Shown here: positions 10,851 to 23,567 of the stretch, one piece after another
Layout: every line of letters starts with the position of its first letter
Numbering within the stretch: the stretch's first letter is position 1
Source: Welwitschia mirabilis
Taxonomy: Eukaryota > Gnetophyta > Gnetopsida > Welwitschiales
Length of the DNA: 57,639 nt
Assembly: GCA_051453625.1 (NCBI GenBank)
Contig: JBOZIK010000001.1
Location: 244,182,669 to 244,240,307, forward strand
Direction: 5' to 3'
Program-made: the position numbers and the translations under genes
The notes under the pieces: model-generated
The model's input: only the letters and a program-made list of their open reading frames with translations
The model's database searches: none
What the model was told of the DNA's origin: nothing

Positions 10851-12680
10851 AGTATTATAATTTTTTTAAATGCTATCAAATGTAATGAAGATTACATGTT
10901 TTAGTAATATTTACCTTAGCTCGTCATTATCATCAAAACTCAAATAAACTTATCTAATGTCCTACAAAACTACTCAAAATACCCTACCAAATAAATATAA
11001 TTTGGTAGCACAATAATGACTCCTAATTAAAATCTACTCTAAATAAGTATAATAAACACTAAAATATCTGTAGATATTAAAAACCCCCTCTTAGAGATGT
11101 TTAGCACTCATTCCATGATATCTAGAGTTACCTCAAAGTATACTCTAGAGATCATGATTCTGAAAGCTAAATCTTTAATGGATATGATCTTTGTATTGGG
11201 ATAGAATAATCCAACTATCTTTACTATTATTCTTAATAGGAAGCAAGTAATGATTTCCATTCTTAATACTAAAATATTTATTCAATAGGTAAATAGAGGG
11301 ATTTAAAAATGGAAATTTGTATATTTATTTTCTTAAGAATCGTCTTTGATTTAAAATCATTCTTAAATCTTAACCTTGCCAACTTATCCATATTAACAAA
11401 TAAGTCAATCTATCTATATCTTGATGCCTTAATCTCCTTACAATTGGTAGCACAATATAATTACTATTAGAACCACTGATAGTATCATATAATAATGAAA
11501 TGTAATTAGACAAGTGTAAAATAGCAACATTGATAAAGACAAGATGAGGGAATCAAGAAATAAGCATATGTGCTAAAATCATAATTGACAAATAGCTTAT
11601 CCTAAATATATACATCTCCTAAATATGGAATGAAAATAATGATATGTTAGAAAAGTATAAGTGAAGATGTTTAGTCAAAAAGTAAATGCGAATTATTAGT
11701 ACAATATTAAATGTAAAAGATTCAACTCATGTAGAATTGTAGGATAATTTAAGATGATGTGATTTAGAAAAAAAAATTTAATAAACTTAAGCTATTGTAA
11801 ATCATTAATCAAATAATTTAAATAATATAATAGCTAATTAAAATAATTTATGCATTAAATAATTTTGAAGAGAAATAATATAACCAATTTCAATGATTTA
11901 GATCAAAAGAAAATCTACAAATAGTTCATATCACTTAAAACCAATCAAATATAGCTTGAACTAAGATAAAAATAATGATAAAACCTCAAATCCTAGTGAA
12001 CACACCTTGAAAGAAATTAGAAAAGAAGAGAAAGTGAAAAAAATATAAAATTATTAAAAAAATTAGATTAAACCTATAAAATGTAGAGTATAACTTATGA
12101 AAGATGTAAAGAAGTTGTAAAAGAACACTAAAATGGCTTTCAAAACACTAAAAAATGACTAAAATTGTCTCTAGAGATGTGATAAAAAGCAAGGATGTGA
12201 AGGACTAAGAGAGAAATAAAGATAAAAATGAGAATCCATGATAAGAATTTATAGAAATGCGGAAGTTATATAATGCACAGGCAACCCTTAGGATTAGGTG
12301 GTTGAATATTTCAAATATTTATAAATAAAGTTAATCAAGAATAGTTGACATTATCATAATAGTTATTGATCATTACATTCAAGTCCTAAATCAAAGGAGA
12401 ATATCCCTATCAAATATAGAGTACAAAATAGTTAGCCTAAAGAGTAGGTAGTTCACCTACCATGATTAACCATTTTCAAGGAGAGATTAATCCCTTGTAC
12501 AAAAAACATAAAATCTTAAGGGAAGAAAAATTCAAACTACAAGAAAACTTATAGATGTAAGATTGAAAAGGTTGAGAAAATAAATAAAGAAAGAAACATT
12601 TAAGTATAATAATCAATATTTAAAAGTGTACAAAAAGAGGTTAAATATTATTGAGAGAGAGGTTTGGAAAGTACGTTATC
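10851..12680. other. A+T-rich DNA, possible copia 3' LTR, no gene seen
   Basis: No reading frame or domain is recognisable. The stretch lies downstream (in minus orientation) of the copia RNase H remnant, where that element's 3' LTR is expected, but no partner LTR exists in the window for comparison. Confidence 0.35.
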
Positions 12681-12689
12681 CAATTAAAG

Positions 12690-14150
12690 ATTAATGGATA
12701 CATATTCAAGTTGGAGATCTTTGAATCCTACAAGATATCTAATGAAATGTTATTAAATATTAATATATTTTAATTCTTGAATAAAGCACTGAATTTTTGG
12801 AAATTTTTATAACACATGAGTCATCATAGAAAATAAGTGTATTAGATTCATCGATATTAAGATCATGTAATACATCATAAATCCACAAGATTCAAGCTAC
12901 ATAACCTCCTATAACTACATACTCATCTTTAGCTATGGAGAAGTCTATAGAGGTTTATTTCTTGAAGACCCAACTAATTAAGAATATTCAAGAAAATAAC
13001 AATGATCAATAATGCTCTTTCTTATCATGCCTTAAACTGCCCAATTAGCATCACAAAAGCAAATAAATCTGATGTAATATCTTTATAAAATAAAATACCA
13101 TAGTTTAAGGTGCATGTTACATACTTGAGAATATGTTTAATATTCTTAAGATGATATTTGTTGGATTTGGATTGGTATTTAATACTTAGTATTATTAAAA
13201 ATGTAATGTTTGGTCTACTAGATATCAAGTAAAAAAGGCTTCCAATCATATTTCTATATATCTTATTTTCCACATATTTTCCATTTTCATCAACATCTAT
13301 CTTTTCATTGGTTCCATTAGCGTAGATGCTAGTTTGTAATGCTAATCCAAATTTATTCATAAATTTACCTATAAATGTTTGTTATCATAATAATGCATTA
13401 TCATTTCTTGATTTACTTGTAATCTAAGGAATATTTATAGCTCATTGAGATGACACATTTCAAAAAGTTAGTCATAGGTTTGATACAATCATGAGACATA
13501 AAGTCTATAGTTACTTAAAGATAATGTCATGAACATAAATATGTAAAGCTAAGAAATTATATTTTTAAAAAATAAGGTTTTATCTCTTTTACTTTTAATG
13601 GAATCATAACTAAGAGGAAAGAGGTTAGTTTTTCATATCATGCTGTTAGTACCTATTAAATTTATATAATACCATTTTCAACCTATAGACATGATCTAGA
13701 ATACCTAGGTTCTTTTGAACTAGGGGATTGTTATACAAATAAAACTTCATTTACATTTGTATTCAAAAATTCACTTTTTACATTCATTTAATAAATTTTA
13801 AATTTATCAAAATAAGGTAATGCAAGAAAAATGCGAATATATTCTAATCTAACAACTTGGGTAAACATTTTCTTAAAATCTATTCCTTCCATTTGAGTGT
13901 ATCCTTATGCCATCAACCTTACTTTACTACTTGAGAGTTCTTGTTTAGCTTAAATTTAAAAATCAATTTAGTTTCTAAGAAAAAACTTCCATACATTACT
14001 CTTCTTAAATAAATCAAGTTGATCTTACATAATGTTAATTCAACGTTCATCTTATTTAGCATCTTTAAAAGGTTAAGGTTATAAAGTAGAGATAAAATAT
14101 GCATTGTTATAAATTGAGCTCTTAGTCTTTTCATTATCAGGTACATAACT
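12690..14150 (-). pseudogene. Copia 1 reverse transcriptase and RNase H
   Basis: An open stretch of 111 codons (13360-13025) starts MNKFGLALQTSIYANGTNEK and contains YRNMIGSLFYLISSRPNITF, the conserved copia RT/RNase H linker (Y-R-S-M-I-G-S-L-x-Y-L...RPDI). Upstream the catalytic motif reads IYVHDI (about 13523-13540), where the first Asp of YVDD has become His (YVHD at 13526-13537). The RNase H part left of 13000 is poorly kept. A shadow of the N-terminal RT lies at 13600-14150. The altered catalytic residue and stops show this is dead. Confidence 0.87.
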
Positions 14151-14499
14151 AATTACGAAGTATATGGATACATCCTTTGACATAATTATTTCTTTTTATG
14201 CTCATTTCTTTGGGGTAATTGAGGATTTTTTGGATGAGGAAGGTGAAGAGAAAGGTAAGGACATAGAGGCTTCATAATTTGATTTAAACCTTTTAGAAAT
14301 TATCTTTACTCTATTATCCTCATTATTATTTCCTAAACATCCCTCATCCATTCTAACATAACTACACTCCTCAACTCTATCTAAACTTTGATTTAATATC
14401 TTATAAGAGTTGATTATTTCAAAAAATCCATGGAAAAATATCTCTAAATGATTTAGTGTAAACATTTTGGTTTAGTCATCATTATTTATAGTATGTCAT

Positions 14500-15180
14500 C
14501 CACCACTAAATATTTTAAAATATTATACATTTGGCCTTTTTTCTTTCCACATCTCATAAGAATTTTTAGTAGTACCAGGTCTAGGAAAAGCTTAATTAGA
14601 TATATAACAAGTTATGTTAAATTCATTATCTTAAAATTTCTTAGCTATATCCTTTTTTTATAGCCTCATTTTAGTTATCTCTTATATAATCCTATTGTTT
14701 TTTCTAGAACTTTTTTTATTATGTGGTTTTAAGGGATGAAAATTCATGGATGAAACATTTTTCCTCATACCAAATAACTTATAATCTTCTTTATGTTATG
14801 GCTAGTCTTATTCTCTAATATCCTTCTTAAAATATAAAACTTCTCAAAGGCCTTATTCTTATATCTAAATAATAGTGTTCATGAGAATCTTAAAAATTTA
14901 GCAACAATAATTCATACATGCTTCTTATCTCCAACACTCTCTATAGGGGAAGAACTTATAAGATTAAGATGAATCAAGTATAAGAAGTATTGAGATAGCC
15001 TTTGATTAATCTTAAACAAAATCTTTCTAGTTTACTTTTTTAATTAGCAACCTCTACACAATTCTCCTTTAGCCTTACAAAAAGTTAAAATACCCCTAAC
15101 AAGATCATGTTTAGAAACATTATAAAGGTTCTTATTGTTAACATGGCTTAAATGTTTATATTAAAGCCTATTCTCATTAG
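14500..15180 (-). pseudogene. Copia 1 integrase with gag-pre-integrase region
   Basis: The minus strand at about 15160-15050 reads KHLSHVNNKNLYNVSKHDLV, then RGI and, shortly after, LCRGC. This matches the copia pre-integrase zinc motif H-x-x-L-G-H...L...LVRGLP...C-x-x-C. The core domain to the left (14500-15000) is only partly traceable. It lies between protease tail and RT as expected for copia. The first His and the Cys pair survive, but frames are broken. Confidence 0.78.
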
Positions 15181-15279
15181 AAGATACTAAAAATTAATAT
15201 TTACTACTCAATGATTGTCTAATATAGTAGATATGTTAAATTATATTACTAATTAGTAACATTTTATAATTCCTATTTA

Positions 15280-15458
15280 AAACATGATAATTTGATGTAC
15301 TAAAACATACATACTTTTATTTAAAATTTGGCTTATGATGAGGAGGCTATGCTTTAGTTCATTAACATAGAAAACATTGTGAATCATTAAAAAATTTCTT
15401 ACCACTAATACTACTAACATATTTTACCATTACATTTCCATTATCTCCAAATGTCATT
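15280..15458 (-). pseudogene. Copia 1 protease tail, cut by an LTR
   Basis: The minus strand begins MTFGDNGNVMVKYVSS, which matches the segment just after the copia protease active site (V-T-F-G-D-N-G-K-G-K). A decayed NVLYVxxLKHxLLSISQ-like stretch follows. The active-site half (DSGCSRHM-type) should come immediately to the right, but sequence there belongs to the gypsy 2 LTR. This is good evidence of an insertion or junction at about 15458. Confidence 0.75.
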
Positions 15459-15462
15459 ATTC

Positions 15463-16310
15463 ATTTTGTAGTATAGTTAAACTGAAATAACTATGTGAAT
15501 ATCTAGTATCATTCTTCCATAGGGATAATTCTAGTAACTTAATAGAAATTACATAGATTTTTTAAAGTTGTGATTACAATCCAAATAAAGGATAAATTAA
15601 AGAGTTAAGAATTATGAGAAAGCTTTAATAAGAGAGATAAGAAAATAAGCTTTAAGGTTTATCCTAATTTAACCACTAGCAATCCTTCACTCCAATGATA
15701 TCCTACACTTTCCTAAAATATAGCTTGATCTATCAAGTAATGATGGATCAGGTCATGATGATATAATTTCATTTACCATATAAGGATTAGTGAATTAAAT
15801 AGTTAGTTAATCATTTATAGCCTCTTAATAAGTATGAAAAGTAAGGACTTATAATATCCAAAATCCATCAAATAAAGGTGACTTAAACCAACTAAGTTAT
15901 GAAAGTTACTAAGTTAACAATATAACTTGATAATGTAGTTTTCACTTAAGTATTACTAGTATAAAACTATTTGCAACTTAAAATTAAGATTAAACAACTA
16001 TTAAATAAAAAGAAGACATTACATCAAGGAAAGAAGAAGAATCTAGCATGGACTCCTCAAGGTAGCCTTAAAGTGAGTTCACTCCCATAAAAGGTACTTA
16101 AAAGGCCATGTTAATTGTGTTACTTAAAGGATTTTAAATACTTTACTAATTAAAGGATCCTTACAAATGAGGGTTCAAGCCCATTTAATAGGTCAGCATG
16201 AAGTGGATGTAGTAGAAATCCTATGTCTTATAATATTAGGGGGTTGATTATAAATTTTTTTCATATAGATTTAGGTAGGATCTTTATCTTCTTGCATTAG
16301 GTAAGAAGCA
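15463..16310 (-). repeat. Gypsy 2 3' LTR (homologous part)
   Basis: This segment aligns along its whole length with 22710-23567, sharing blocks such as gtgacttaaaccaactaa and ggccatgt, with scattered substitutions and small indels. The shared part ends near a cttcttg(c/t)(a/g)ttag block (16292-16306 and 23553-23566). Beyond it the two copies differ, either because the LTR ends there or because the right copy is interrupted by the CACTA-like end. Confidence 0.85.
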
Positions 16311-18240
16311 TTCTGATGAGTCCAACACATAACTTCTAGATGCTAATGCTTCCATTAACTATTGACATTATCATGTTTTTTCTATGTCATCTGATCTAAC
16401 ATTATTACATATCACTGCTATGTCTCTACTACATTAATGCCATGTGTTAGTGAACATGCTAGTTATTGTTTATGTAAAATTTGATTAAATCCATAATTTC
16501 ATTTTGCTTATTTTTCCATGACAGGTCTAGAATGTAATAATTGAAATGTTTTTCTTAAAGAACTAGTAGCACTAGTGATCTTGGTAGTGGCATCGGTGTT
16601 TTTACCTGAATGATCTTCATCTTTTGGCATGTCCTTCAAAATATGGTACATAACTTGAAAATGTGATGGAGATGATAAGTTTATAAGTAATATTAAAAAG
16701 AAGAAAAAGTCATAATTTCATATTAAAATAATTTTTTTAATATCTTATATTAAGTTAAATTGATCAGATAACTTGATTAGAATATCAATTCTTTTATGTT
16801 AGCACATGCCCTAATCAACCATTTACTAGACTCTTAGCAAAATGTTAATATTAAAATAACCTACATGAAAAAATTGTCTAAATATTAGTGCTCAAATGTA
16901 AAAGATAATGTATCTTTTTGAAAATTTATGACTAATTTCTAAAATTAAGGCATCAAAATTAAAAAAAGAAAAACTATAAAAAGAAGATGTCATACCATTT
17001 AATCAAAACTAAGCTTTGTCCTTAAAATTTTATGATATAAAGTATTAATATAATTTTAAGAATATATCCTTTGAAAATATTTATCTCAACATGCTCTTTG
17101 AAAGGAAAAGATGTAAAGTAATGCAACTAGGGTATAAATATAAAAATTAAACTATCTAATGAAAGATCTCCATCTTCATCTTCTTAATGCATTTTCCTCC
17201 TAACAATGCTAAGTAAAAGGATAATCCATTAAAAAAATATGACTTATAATGTTATTTCTCATGAAAAGGGGTGAAGTGGAATGAATGATGAGAATGATGA
17301 TATGCAAAAGAATTTAACCATGCCACTCAAATAAAAGATACAACTTTTCTAACTTAATGACCTTATTATATTTTTGTGATTTTTAATGAATCTCAATATT
17401 AAATAAGCATAGTATTAATTAAATAACTTATGAAAATTTAAAAATTAATATCAAATCTTAAGTATAAAATTTAAAAATCGTAAAAGTTGGAAGATCTTTA
17501 ATTTCTAGTTTTTCATTCCATTATTTTCCTTTTATACCAACATATATGTCCTTTGTTTTAAGCATTTTGAATCACATTGAGAATCCAATATTACAATATT
17601 TTTGTTTAATAGAATTAAGCATATTTTTTTGGAAAGGAATTAACACTGCATTACCAGCAAGTGTTCATACCCCTATTCATTTGTTTTGTCATAAGCAAAT
17701 CATTAGATTTGCATTATCAATGAGTGACCATAGCCCCAATGTAATTAACTAAACCTAATTAAGTAATAAAAAAAATGCTTTTGGAGAAGAGATATTATAT
17801 TTTTTTTCCTTTTTGCTCTTGTTCTCATATTCATTTTTTTTACCATAATAGGATTTATTAGCTCATTAACTTAATTAAGAAATGAATTATCCTCATGAAA
17901 ATGCTTTAAACATAAGAATTAGAATATAGAAGTAGATTCTACGTTTTTCATCCATATTTTTCTGAAATCAAAGACCTCAAGTGAATGTGACTTTAATAAT
18001 CATATATAAAATTATCATAACTTACTTATTATTTCTTTTTATTAAAGACAATCAACTTGGATCTATAAGTCTCATGAATTCATAAGTTGATGGAAGGGGT
18101 AAATGATAGAATTTAAGGTAATAACCATTGAACCTGTATTCTTAGTGATTTTTAGTGTTTTCAATGAAATACATCATTTAACAAAATATATTTTATTAAA
18201 TATAAATCTTTCCACTTAGAAATTAGTTTACCTTAAAATA
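16311..18240. other. Gypsy 2 region between 3' LTR and integrase, no gene recognised
   Basis: Athila-type elements often carry extra sequence (sometimes an env-like gene) downstream of pol, and this stretch sits there. I see no convincing frame; a 68-codon plus-strand frame at 17546-17752 has no recognisable motif. Part of it may still be LTR if the right LTR is truncated. Confidence 0.4.
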
Positions 18241-18244
18241 AATG

Positions 18245-19430
18245 TAATCATAAACCATAAACTAAAACTAGTTCTTCCTCTTGAAATATTTTTCTCAGGA
18301 TGTTTTGATCATGTAATTTCTTCATCCTTTTCTTATATATTTTTATGTTCTTATAAGCATCATTCCTAATTTTATCTAACTCATTGAGTTGAATAATCCT
18401 TTTCTTTCTTGCAACCTCAAGATGTAAATTCATGTTTTTGATCACATAATATTTTCTATGTTCAAGTTAAATAGATAAATGATAAGCCTTTTCATAAGCT
18501 AACCTAAATGGGGACATTGCTAATGGTGTCTTATAACCTATTCTATAAGTGCACAAAACATCATTAAGCTTAAACTAATTCTTTATAGTTGAATTTACTA
18601 CTTTATGTAAAATATTCTTTATTTCTCTATTAGTGATCCTAAGTTATTTACTAGTTTGAGGATGATAAGGATTTGCTATTGTATGAATGACCCCACATTG
18701 AGTGATAAGATCATTAAATATTCTACTATAAAAATGAGTACTACCATTCCTAACCAAGACCTAATGAGAACTAAATCTCATTAAAATGTTTTAATTAAAG
18801 AAATTCACTAGATCTTGGACATTTTTAGATTGAAAAATGCATTCTTCTACTTATTTAGTAATGTAATTAATGTAAACAAGAATATTAGTATCCATTTAAA
18901 GAAGGATATGAGCCTTGAAGTCAATACACTAAATATCAAAACATTCAACAACAAGAATGGGGTTTAAGAGAATCATATATTTTCATAAAAGGACACCAAG
19001 TTTTTTAAAATTTTCACGTATTTTATAATAGAGATAGAAATCTTAAAAAGGGATGGCTAATAAAAACTAGATCGAAGAATTTTTGTTCAAGCCTCAGAAT
19101 GGTAGTGCTTAAAAATGTCATGTATTTCTAGTTAAGGGATATGTTTATGAATATAAGAAATATTTAAATAGAGGACGACTATCCTAAAAGAAATATTTAA
19201 CTTGACTCAACAAGTTCTTACTATTGTTAAAGATGTAATGAGATAAAATAACCTTAAAAACTAAATAATTAACAATACTAGTAAATCAAGGTATTTCGAA
19301 GATAGAAAAAGATGTTCATCAAAAAAGTATCACTGATGAAAAGAGATTTAAGCTTGATGAAAGCATCATCCTAAGTGGTAGTATAGAGTTCTTACCCTAA
19401 AGTTCTTATTCTTTGAGAAGGATTTCTATT
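18245..19430 (-). pseudogene. Gypsy 2 integrase
   Basis: This is the best-preserved gypsy domain in the window. The minus strand reads STHFYSRIFNDLITQCGVIH, then ANPYHPQTS followed by K-stop, NREIKNILHKVVNSTIKN, TPLAMSPFRLAYEKAYHL, and LNELDKIRNDAYKNIKIYKK, ending in a VLVYGL stretch at 18248. This is the standard integrase core and C-terminal order of Athila/Tat elements. The S-D-G-G-T-H-F motif reads RNGSTHF, so the second catalytic Asp is Asn (G to A). Upstream an H/C zinc-binding region is traceable to about 19420. A few stops replace Trp or Gln. Confidence 0.92.
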
Positions 19431-19559
19431 CTATATAGCTATTCTATCCCATCATCATTAGAAGGTAGTTTTATATGACATTAAAAACATTTAACTATAT
19501 CATCATGTCATGAAAATGTATTTTCATTAAACCATTTCTATAGTTAATTAAGGAATTTA

Positions 19560-19830
19560 AAGTTGCTAAAAAGGCTCTTCCTCAGATGATGAGGACTAAT
19601 GGTTTCTTATGTTATCCATATATAAAACCACAAAATTCACCAAAAAGTAATAGTTGTCTATCCTATCAACCATATCTTTTATTACTCCTAATGGGGTTTT
19701 TATGTAATTATCAGCAAGTGTAAAGTTGGAAGTCCTTCTAAGCCTATTTCTTTATAAGTACCATAGGGAAGTAAGTTTACATTAGTTTCTAAGTCTAACA
19801 AGGCTTGGTTAAGCTAATTGTCTCTAATGG
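19560..19830 (-). pseudogene. Gypsy 2 aspartic protease
   Basis: The minus strand reads ALLDLETNVNLLPYGTYKEI and GLEGLP, matching the family's A-L-C-D-L-G-A-S-V-N-L-M-P active-site segment. The catalytic Asp is kept but the Gly has become Glu. Next come TPLGVIKDM and YYFLVNFVVL, then FLATLNSLINYRNG, matching the F-L-A-T-x-x-A-L-I-D motif near the end of the domain. Small frame shifts are present. To the left, instead of RT, sequence resembling the region just before integrase begins. Confidence 0.88.
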
Positions 19831-20119
19831 TAATGGTAATTAAAGGGAATTTAGGTTCTTTTATTTGGATGAAAATAGGTTTTGAAGTAATACACTAATC
19901 TATTATACTAAAAATCTTATACTAAAAATCTTTAGTTTTTACATTTTTCTACCTTTTTACCATATACATGTCTTTAAGAAATTTTTTATTATGCTAAAAG
20001 GCTTTACTTTGTACATTCATGTGCCTTTTTACATACATATTCTATGAGGAACAACACATAGAAATAATTACTTAATTAATTTTAAGAGGAAATATTTAAC
20101 TTAACTTTTTAAAATATTT

Positions 20120-22680
20120 CTGAAGCCTCTAATTATTTTCAATAATGTTTTTCTTCCTAATATTTTGGGAAAAGGTAAATGTTCTTTATAAGTAGGAAAA
20201 GGTTTCTCTATTATTTCATCTTTATCTTTATTTTCTTTTTCATTAGTTGTGTTTTACTTAGATTAATTTTTTAAATTTTTTCCACTTTTAAGATGAATGT
20301 TCTTAATTTTTTAAATTTCAATAGACTCTAATCCTTTTATGAATCTAATTTCTTTTTAATTTAGCTCTAAATGCATGGAGAGTTTCTAGGTTCTCCTTGA
20401 TTTAGAGAAGAGAGAATTTATTAGATAATATGCATGGGTTTGAAATATTTACTAAACATTACCTAAGAAGGAGGAATGTTTCTTAAGATTTTATTCATGA
20501 TTATTGATAATTTGAGTTTAGGTTCTTATTATTTTCTTAAGAGATCCATTTCATGGATTTGATGAATATGGTTTTTAGTGATATGATGAAAAAGGGTGGA
20601 GTATGATGAAGAAAATGAATTTCTTAACTAATTAATATGATTTTGAATATATGAGTTATCTTATTCCTACGAAAAATTATGATAATTACTCTATCCAAGG
20701 TTGTAGGTATTGGAATATGAGTCATTTTTCTGATTTTGCCATAGGTGTGCTACTCTATTGATTTGTTTATTTATTGTGTTTTAAAATAGGGGAAATGGAA
20801 GGATACTCATCTATCTTGTGTAATTCTATATGGCAGATAAGGTATTTAAGTCTAGTGATTAAAGATGCAAGTGAGGTGGATAGATATTCTACTATTAATG
20901 TGTTTATCCTATTATTGACTTTGAAATTATCAAGTACTTTTAATCCACTTGTGGATTTAATAAGATGATGGGATCTAGATGGTTTACTTGGCTTAAGCTA
21001 TTTTTTATAGCTTTATACTGCATTTTCAAGGTAATTCCAAACTTCATCTTATGAAAGACCTAGGAAATTACTTCTGCTTATCATCTCAACTAACTATTTA
21101 TTTTTGGTAAATAGTTCATCATCAAAGAAACTAATCTTTCTTCCTAGCTTAAATTAATGTTATGGACATTTCTAAAGTAAATCCTTAAACCGTTGTAAGA
21201 CTAGAAAGATATTTTTATGATTCTATTATTAATAATTCATTATCTCTCATCTTAAAGAAATTATTTTATGATTTTGAAATTAATGATTTGTTTAAATTAG
21301 ACAAGGATCTAATGGATATGAATTTAAGGTGTAAATCCAAGATTTATCCTTTTCTTTCAAGGAAAAATTAAAAAAACGATAAGTCTAAGGACGTCATAGG
21401 TGTTGAGGTATTGAGGTACAGTAGAAAATACACACTTAAATTCCTTGAGGTATAAGTATGGGTCCTTTAATTATATTCTAAGACATGAAAATGAGATAAT
21501 AACTAAATGTTCGACACCTTAAACTCTAATATTTATGCTATTAGTAGTTGTGCTATGCATGGAGGAGTTTTTAAGCATTAAGGTTGTAGGTAGTCAAGAA
21601 TGGTTTGCTCAAAGGGGTTGTTATTTTAGTTTTGTAATGGGCTTTAACTAGTGTTTGGAGCTACTTATTAACTAAGATAATAGGGATGTATTTATCCAAT
21701 AATTACTAATTATAATATGATATATTATTATTAAAAAGGAGTTGAAATCTAGATTAGGTATTTGGATTTTCTTGGAAGGTGAAAGCTTGCTCTCCTTTGG
21801 TATTATCATAAGGTCGGTTTTCAAATGAAATTGTCTATTCTTCATTTTCTTTAGTGTTGAAATCCATATTTTCTTTAAAAGTATTTCTAATTAGACATCT
21901 TGATTTATCATAAAATCAACACATGTAAGTTTCAAAAAATTTTAAAATAGGCCTGATTGACAAATAGATTTCTAAAGTTTAACAAAGGTCTCAAGAAAAA
22001 TCTAAGAGAGTTTTACGCATAAGGACTAATGGAAAAAATTAAGAAAGATAAAGATGTCAGTTGAGTTAATAGTTATGGCATTAGGAAAAAGATAAATTTT
22101 TACAAGATTTATGAAAAATATTCAAAGTAATAAGGTCATAGGAAAAGGTAACAAAATTAAAATTATAGCACATGTAAAATAGGTTCTAAAGAAAAATAAA
22201 CTTTAAATTTTTTTAGTTATTTTTAATAGAAAAATTATACAATGCATTGAAACAAAAACTTAACTACTGAAATAAAAATTGCAAAAATTAAAAATAGATG
22301 CATATGTATTAGTTTTTGAATTGAAAACTATAAAAAATTTATTATAAGTATAATATAAAATATTTAATATCCAGATATTTTTCAGGTTAGAGAAGAAAAA
22401 ATAAATAAAACTCTAAAATAAACCAATTTGGATATCACTAGAAATGGACTAGTACCCATCACTAAATAGGGAAAAAGAAAGAAAATAAATAAATAAAATA
22501 GAAATGACTAATTCGAGTTTCACTAAATATGGACCAGTACTCACCACTAGAAAGAAAAGAAAAGGAAATAAGCATAACAAGGAAAAAGAAAAACCATTCC
22601 AGCCATCAAAAAAACTTAAAATAAAGCTAAAATAAAAGTTTACAAGAAAGTAAAATTATTTTTCTTCTAAGAAGATATCA
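20120..22680 (-). pseudogene. Gypsy 2 gag and leader
   Basis: The C-terminal part of gag (20340-20120) reads KNIHLKSGKNLKN, matching the conserved K-A-I-T-L-R-S-G-K motif, then KPFPTYKEHLPFPKIL, matching the P-Y-x-P-x-x-P-F-P-x-R-L segment that precedes protease in Athila/Tat gag-pol. The rest, up to about 22.0 kb, should be the gag body but is too decayed to assign; a 64-codon plus-strand frame at 20774-20968 is probably antisense noise. Leader sequence fills the space to the primer site. Confidence 0.7.
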
Positions 22681-22682
22681 TG

Positions 22683-22709
22683 CCATTATTCCTAAAAATG
22701 GTACGAAAA
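22683..22709 (-). promoter_or_regulatory. Possible gypsy 2 primer binding site
   Basis: The minus strand reads CGTACCATTTTTAGGA directly next to the LTR start (TG at 22710). It can be seen as a decayed TGGTGCCGTTGCCGGGGA-type site with several C-to-T and G-to-A changes, but the match is weak; position is the main support. Confidence 0.45.
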
Positions 22710-23567
22710 TGTATTTGTTTTGTAGTAGAGTTAAATCAAACTAAACTAAGTGAATACCTAGTATTGTTCTTTTGTAAAGATGATTATGGTAACTTAACAA
22801 AAATTACAAAAGAATTTATAACTTGTAATTGCAATTCAAATAAATAAAAAAATTAAGAGTTGAGAGTTGTGATGAAACTTGGATTAGAGAGGTAGAAAAA
22901 TGAACAAGCTCTAAGGTCTAATCTAATTTTTCAACCAGTAATTCTTCACTCTAATGATATCCTACAATTTATTAAAATAGGACTTAAACTATCAAATTTT
23001 AATGGATTAGGTCATAGTAACATAATTTAATCTACTATATAAGGATTGATGAATTTAATAATTACTTAGTCCTTTATAAACCTATAATAAGTATGAAAAG
23101 CAAGAACTTATAGTATTTAAAATTCATAAAATGAAAGTGACTTAAACCAACTAACTTATGAAATTTACTTAGTTAATAATAAAACTTAGTAATTTAGTTT
23201 TTACTTAAGTACTACAAGTAAAAAGCTATTTACAACTTAAAAGAAAAAGAGAATAACTTCTATATTATTGAATTATAAAAATACATTACATTAAAGGAAG
23301 AAGAGGATGTTGATATAAACTCTTCAAACTAGCCTTGAAGCAAGTTAACTCCCAATGAAGTTACTTAGAAGGCCATGTCAACTGTGATGCTCTAAGGATT
23401 TGTACTACTTTACCAACCAAGAGAGCATTATAAATAACGGATTGGGACCCTTTTATAGGTAAGCATGGGATGGAAGTAGTAAGGATCCTTTGGCTTGTAG
23501 TATGAAGTGGATGGTTACAAAGTTTGTTATGTAGCTTTAGGTAGGGCCTCTGCCTTCTTGTGTTAGA
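22710..23567 (-). repeat. Gypsy 2 5' LTR, right end interrupted
   Basis: This is the partner of 15463-16310. It starts with TG next to the presumed primer site. The match to the left LTR is lost at about 23567, exactly where a CACTA-like terminus starts. Confidence 0.85.

Larger units (their letters stand above)
12690..15458 (-). mobile_element. Ty1/copia element 1, truncated and decayed
   Basis: The minus strand carries, from right to left, the tail of an aspartic protease domain, the gag-pre-integrase zinc region, integrase, reverse transcriptase and RNase H. Integrase before RT defines Ty1/copia. The right side stops abruptly inside the protease at about 15458, where the LTR of gypsy element 2 begins, so gag and the protease active site are missing. 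Stops are dense. No copia-1 N-terminal half was found beyond the gypsy element, so its other half was deleted or lies elsewhere. Confidence 0.88.
15459..23567 (-). mobile_element. Ty3/gypsy element 2 (Athila/Tat branch), RT deleted
   Basis: Two long similar segments in direct orientation (about 15463-16310 and 22710-23567) flank a minus-strand internal region with gag, protease and integrase, so they are read as LTRs. The internal region lacks a recognisable RT and most of RNase H: the protease (near 19560) is followed after only about 150 bases by the region preceding integrase. The long stretch between integrase and the 3' LTR (16.3-18.2 kb) has no recognised domain. The element is non-autonomous and decayed. 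Confidence 0.88.

Noticed and set aside
17546-17752. Plus-strand 68-codon frame as an env-like gene of gypsy 2
   Set aside because: It is on the opposite strand to the element and has no signal peptide or recognisable motif; likely chance.
20774-20968. Plus-strand 64-codon frame as a gene
   Set aside because: It lies antisense within the decayed gag region of gypsy 2 and shows no family motif.
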